This document shows, one piece after another, positions 61,183 through 64,000 of a DNA stretch of 64,000 bases. Made by a program: the position numbers and the translations under genes. The notes below the pieces were generated by a model. The model did no database searches. It was not told the DNA's origin and saw only the letters and a program-made list of their open reading frames with translations. This DNA comes from Bacteriovoracales bacterium. GTDB taxonomy: Bacteria; Bdellovibrionota; Bacteriovoracia; Bacteriovoracales; Bacteriovoracaceae. The stretch lies in NCBI GenBank assembly GCA_028346125.1, contig JAOMEV010000005.1, positions 1 to 64,000 of the forward strand, read 5' to 3'. Every line of letters begins with the position of its first letter. Position 1 is the first letter of the stretch.

Positions 61183-62827
61183 AGGTTTTACTCTTTGAAC
61201 CAAGGCCCAAAAGGTCCTCCGTTTCACCCTTCTCAACTATTCCTACTTTCTTTTCAAAAAATATGAGGTCCTGACAGAAGCGGACTGTCGAGGCCCTATG
61301 GGTAGAAAGGATAAATGTTTTTTTCTTAAGTTTTGGAAGCGCTTTTAACTTTTCCACTATCTCTTTTTCCAGAAGAACATCTATAGAAGAAAAAGGGTCA
61401 TCCCAAATAAACCAGTCAGCACCACCAAGAAGGCTCCTTACTAAGCAAAGCCTTTTGGCCTGCCCACCACTTAACCTTTTTCCATGCTCTCCAACCTCAA
61501 GCGCCAACAGAGAATCTCTATCAGAAGATAAAAAGTCTAAAGAAAATAGTTTTAAAAGCTCGTAGGCTTCATCTTTTTGACTTTCAGATGCAGTTTTTCC
61601 CAAAAAGATATTTGACTCAAGGCTATCATTATAGATGTAAGGGCCTTGAGCAACGAGAGAAATCTTTTCTCCCTTGTTTCGTAAAACATGGGCCAATTGA
61701 AAAAGAACTACACTTTTCCCACAGCCGGTATTTCCTATAAGGGCAGTCCATTGATGAGTTTCAACATTAAACGAAAGCCTTTCTTCCCAAAAATTCACAG
61801 AGAAAAATCCCTTTTTCCAAGGTCTTCCTTCTGTTTGCCCACTTTCATTTTGTTCAATAAGAAATTTTTCTTCTTCGCTTTCTTTTTCAAGATCCCTTAT
61901 AAGTTCTCCGATTCTTCCCCAGGCCGCAAATGAACTTACAAAAACGATCCCAATCCAAGAAATAAAGTGAAGGGGCTCCAAAAATAAAAAAGCAAAACCT
62001 GAAAAAAGAACTAAAGAAGTTGCCCCCAATCCTTGAGAAAAAATAATATAAGCGCCCCAAATAAATGAAATCCCTACACCGAAAGGAACCAAAGGCACAG
62101 AAAAGGAGATAGCGACACCTGCTTTATAAGAAGAATAAAGTTCTTTAAAAGACTTTTCTTTAAAAAGCCCCAAGAAGGATTTTTCTGCATGATAGTTTTT
62201 GATGGTTTTTTTCCCTTCATAAACTTCCATAATAAAGTTTTGGACATCTCCCTGATAATCAAGGGCCTTCCTATGATGGTGACGAGTTTTACCGACAAAA
62301 AAAGTAAAAAGGGCAGAGCTTACAAACATAGGAATGATGGCCCAAACTAAATCTGAGCTGTATTGATATATTTTGGGGATCAAAACTAATAAAGCAAACG
62401 TGATGTTTCCAACTTGCAAAAGAGCAAACCCAACAAAGGCCCTCATTTGTTCGATGTCTGTGTAAAGGACTTGAAAGAGCTGTCCCGAAGAATAGTTTCT
62501 ATATCTTTGAGGTGGACAGTTTTCTATCCTTTTCAAGATATCCATTCTCATGTTCTTTTCGAAGACCCTAGCGGGGTAAAAAAATAAAAGCCTTGAAGAA
62601 GTCCGAAACGTGATAATTCCCAGGGCCACCCAAAAAAAAGTCGACGTTGGAGTCGCCCCCCCTTTTTCAGAAACCAAATCAGCGAGCTCTTTGGCCATAA
62701 AGGGAAGCTCACTTGATATGCTGTGCGTAAAATAAAGCATTATCAGGGCCCCTATATAATAGGGCCAAAAATTTCTAAACTGCTGGGTAAGGACCTTACC
62801 GATCCCCTCATTAAGACGAAGATTCAT
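61154..62827 (-). CDS. ABC exporter half-transporter (TMD-NBD), non-consensus Walker B
   Basis: GNTGCGKSV, LSGGQAKRL, WFIWDDPFSSID, STHRAST. Confidence 0.9.
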   Translation of the reverse strand: MNLRLNEGIGKVLTQQFRNFWPYYIGALIMLYFTHSISSELPFMAKELADLVSEKGGATPTSTFFWVALGIITFRTSSRLLFFYPARVFEKNMRMDILKRIENCPPQRYRNYSSGQLFQVLYTDIEQMRAFVGFALLQVGNITFALLVLIPKIYQYSSDLVWAIIPMFVSSALFTFFVGKTRHHHRKALDYQGDVQNFIMEVYEGKKTIKNYHAEKSFLGLFKEKSFKELYSSYKAGVAISFSVPLVPFGVGISFIWGAYIIFSQGLGATSLVLFSGFAFLFLEPLHFISWIGIVFVSSFAAWGRIGELIRDLEKESEEEKFLIEQNESGQTEGRPWKKGFFSVNFWEERLSFNVETHQWTALIGNTGCGKSVVLFQLAHVLRNKGEKISLVAQGPYIYNDSLESNIFLGKTASESQKDEAYELLKLFSLDFLSSDRDSLLALEVGEHGKRLSGGQAKRLCLVRSLLGGADWFIWDDPFSSIDVLLEKEIVEKLKALPKLKKKTFILSTHRASTVRFCQDLIFFEKKVGIVEKGETEDLLGLGSKSKTYEYFEKQLI

Positions 62828-62891
62828 GGAACATAATATAGGTTATATATTGCGTATGGACAAATAACTTACGCCAAAAACGGCCTAATAT

Positions 62892-62920
62892 TTGACAGTT
62901 TCTCCGCAAGCGACTATAAA
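62892..62920 (+). promoter_or_regulatory. Sigma70-type promoter for tRNA-Val
   Basis: TTGACA (62892-62897), 17-nt spacer, TATAAA (62915-62920), 21 nt before tRNA. Confidence 0.8.
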
Positions 62921-62941
62921 ATCCCCTCATTAGTCGATTAG

Positions 62942-63018
62942 AGGAGTGTAGCTCAGTTGGTTAGAGCGCTACGTTGACATCGTAGAGGTCCCCAGTTCGA
63001 ATCTGGGCATTCCTACCA
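62942..63018 (+). tRNA. tRNA-Val (GAC)
   Basis: Acceptor AGGAGTG/CATTCCT, anticodon stem CTACG/CGTAG with loop TTGACAT, T-arm CCCAG-TTCGAAT-CTGGG, encoded CCA. Confidence 0.96.
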
Positions 63019-63060
63019 TTTCCTAATTAATACAAAACACATCGAAAGAGATCATGTTCA

Positions 63061-63354
63061 TTAAATCTTTTGACGAGATTTATCGATAAAAATAATGTGC
63101 CTCCTGTATTCATTCCCCCCAACAACTGTAAAAATATGATCACCTACTAGAAGTTTTTTTGTCGTTTTGATCGAAAGGATTCAAAGACCTTATATCATCA
63201 AGACAACCCGCACCTCCAAGGATCCATCCTCCTTCTTAACGTATTCGATCAGGCCAATGGGTAAGGTGTAAAGCACTCTTGATAAATTACCTTCATTTTG
63301 ACCCGCGGCAAAAATTCCAGTCCATAAATACTTTTTTAAAAGCATTAAAAACAT
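63061..63354 (-). pseudogene. Small gene disrupted by two compensating frameshifts
   Basis: Reconstruction: MFLMLLKKYLWTGIFAAGQNEGNLSRVLYTLPIGLIEYVKKEDGSLEVRV / LDDIRSLNPFDQNDKK / LLVGDHIFTVVGGNEYRRHIIFIDKSRQKI*. Shifts near 63203 and at a 7-nt A/T run about 63154-63160. Confidence 0.6.
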
Positions 63355-63397
63355 AATTTAAAACAGTGATGGCAACCTAGGTTTAGTTTTGCAATTA

Positions 63398-63682
63398 TTA
63401 TGGAAGTAGAGTGTCCTTTATATCCGTTATACCGAACTCTCTCCAAGAAACACTTGTACCCAAAGTTTTGATAGTGCTCAAATCCCAATCAGAATCCATG
63501 AACTGGGTTTTGTGTTCATGAATTGCCTTTATTCCATATATCGCAGCTTCATCATCTTCTGAATCAAAGAAAAAAGGGTACCTACATGTCGCCTCTGTAA
63601 CTTTTCCTCCGGCCCTCGCTTCTGCAGAAAAAGTCACCTCTACTTCGGCCATAAATTTCTTTTTTTGGTAATCTTGCATCAT
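63398..63682 (-). CDS. Hypothetical protein
   Basis: 94 aa, balanced composition, no known domain. Confidence 0.5.
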   Translation of the reverse strand: MMQDYQKKKFMAEVEVTFSAEARAGGKVTEATCRYPFFFDSEDDEAAIYGIKAIHEHKTQFMDSDWDLSTIKTLGTSVSWREFGITDIKDTLLP

Positions 63683-63791
63683 CTAAATACTCCGCTAAAT
63701 ATACACAATATTATTACTTCTAATAAAAGAATTGCCAAGAAACCCTCCCTGCTTTTTTAAATGCCAAAAAATAGGGTAGACTTAGAAGAGT

Positions 63792-64000
63792 ATGATAAAT
63801 AAATTTCTAAAATTATCTCTATTATTTTCATTTTTGGTTATTCCTCAAAAGGCCCCTGCCTATTCGCTTTCTTTTGGCCTAAAAGGGGGGTTAGCAAATT
63901 CGGACCAATCGGTTTACGGAGGAGGATTTACTGCTAGGGTTTTTTTCAATTCAGGAAATCACCTTTTCGGTCTTGGAGGCAATAAGGCCTTCTATTCAAA
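63792..64000 (+). CDS. Outer-membrane/beta-barrel-like secreted protein, truncated by window end
   Basis: Signal peptide MINKFLKLSLLFSFLVIPQKAPAYS then SFGLKGGLANSDQSVYGGGFTARVFFNSG. Confidence 0.55.
   Translation, partial: MINKFLKLSLLFSFLVIPQKAPAYSLSFGLKGGLANSDQSVYGGGFTARVFFNSGNHLFGLGGNKAFYS

Overview
The 64-kb window is a low-GC, densely packed bacterial chromosome segment. Many convergent genes overlap at their stop codons. There are two tRNAs (Phe-GAA, Val-GAC), and I saw no rRNA, CRISPR array, transposase or complete prophage. The housekeeping and metabolic core includes a glyoxylate-shunt operon (aceB-aceA) divergent from a fatty-acid beta-oxidation operon (fadJ/fadI-like plus an acyl-CoA dehydrogenase), galT, lpxD, pyk, queG and a delta-9-type desaturase next to a two-component system. 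The accessory and secreted content is unusual. It includes a 2510-aa SpvB/FG-GAP/RHS protein with an unrecognised C-terminal tail and an internal signal-peptide-like segment. It also includes two tandem endoglycoceramidase-like GH5 enzymes, one with an N-terminal Cys-rich repeat array, a PI-PLC X-domain protein, a trypsin-like protease, an LRR/Cys-rich protein and a PLP histidine decarboxylase. Points found by reading the DNA beyond the ORF track: (i) the CheR/histidine-kinase ORF extends about 204 codons upstream through a degenerate CheB-like domain with no ATG/GTG/TTG, apparently starting at an ATT behind an AGGGAG Shine-Dalgarno; (ii) a decayed tandem paralogue with two in-frame stops lies at 46089-46320; (iii) a gene broken by two compensating frameshifts lies at 63061-63354; (iv) three 13-bp TGAC-N5-GTCA palindromes precede a tetR gene; (v) paired GAAAATTCGCT repeats abut the aceBA promoter. 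Family calls come from motif recognition only, with no database search. A Bdellovibrionota/Bacteriovorax-like origin is a guess.
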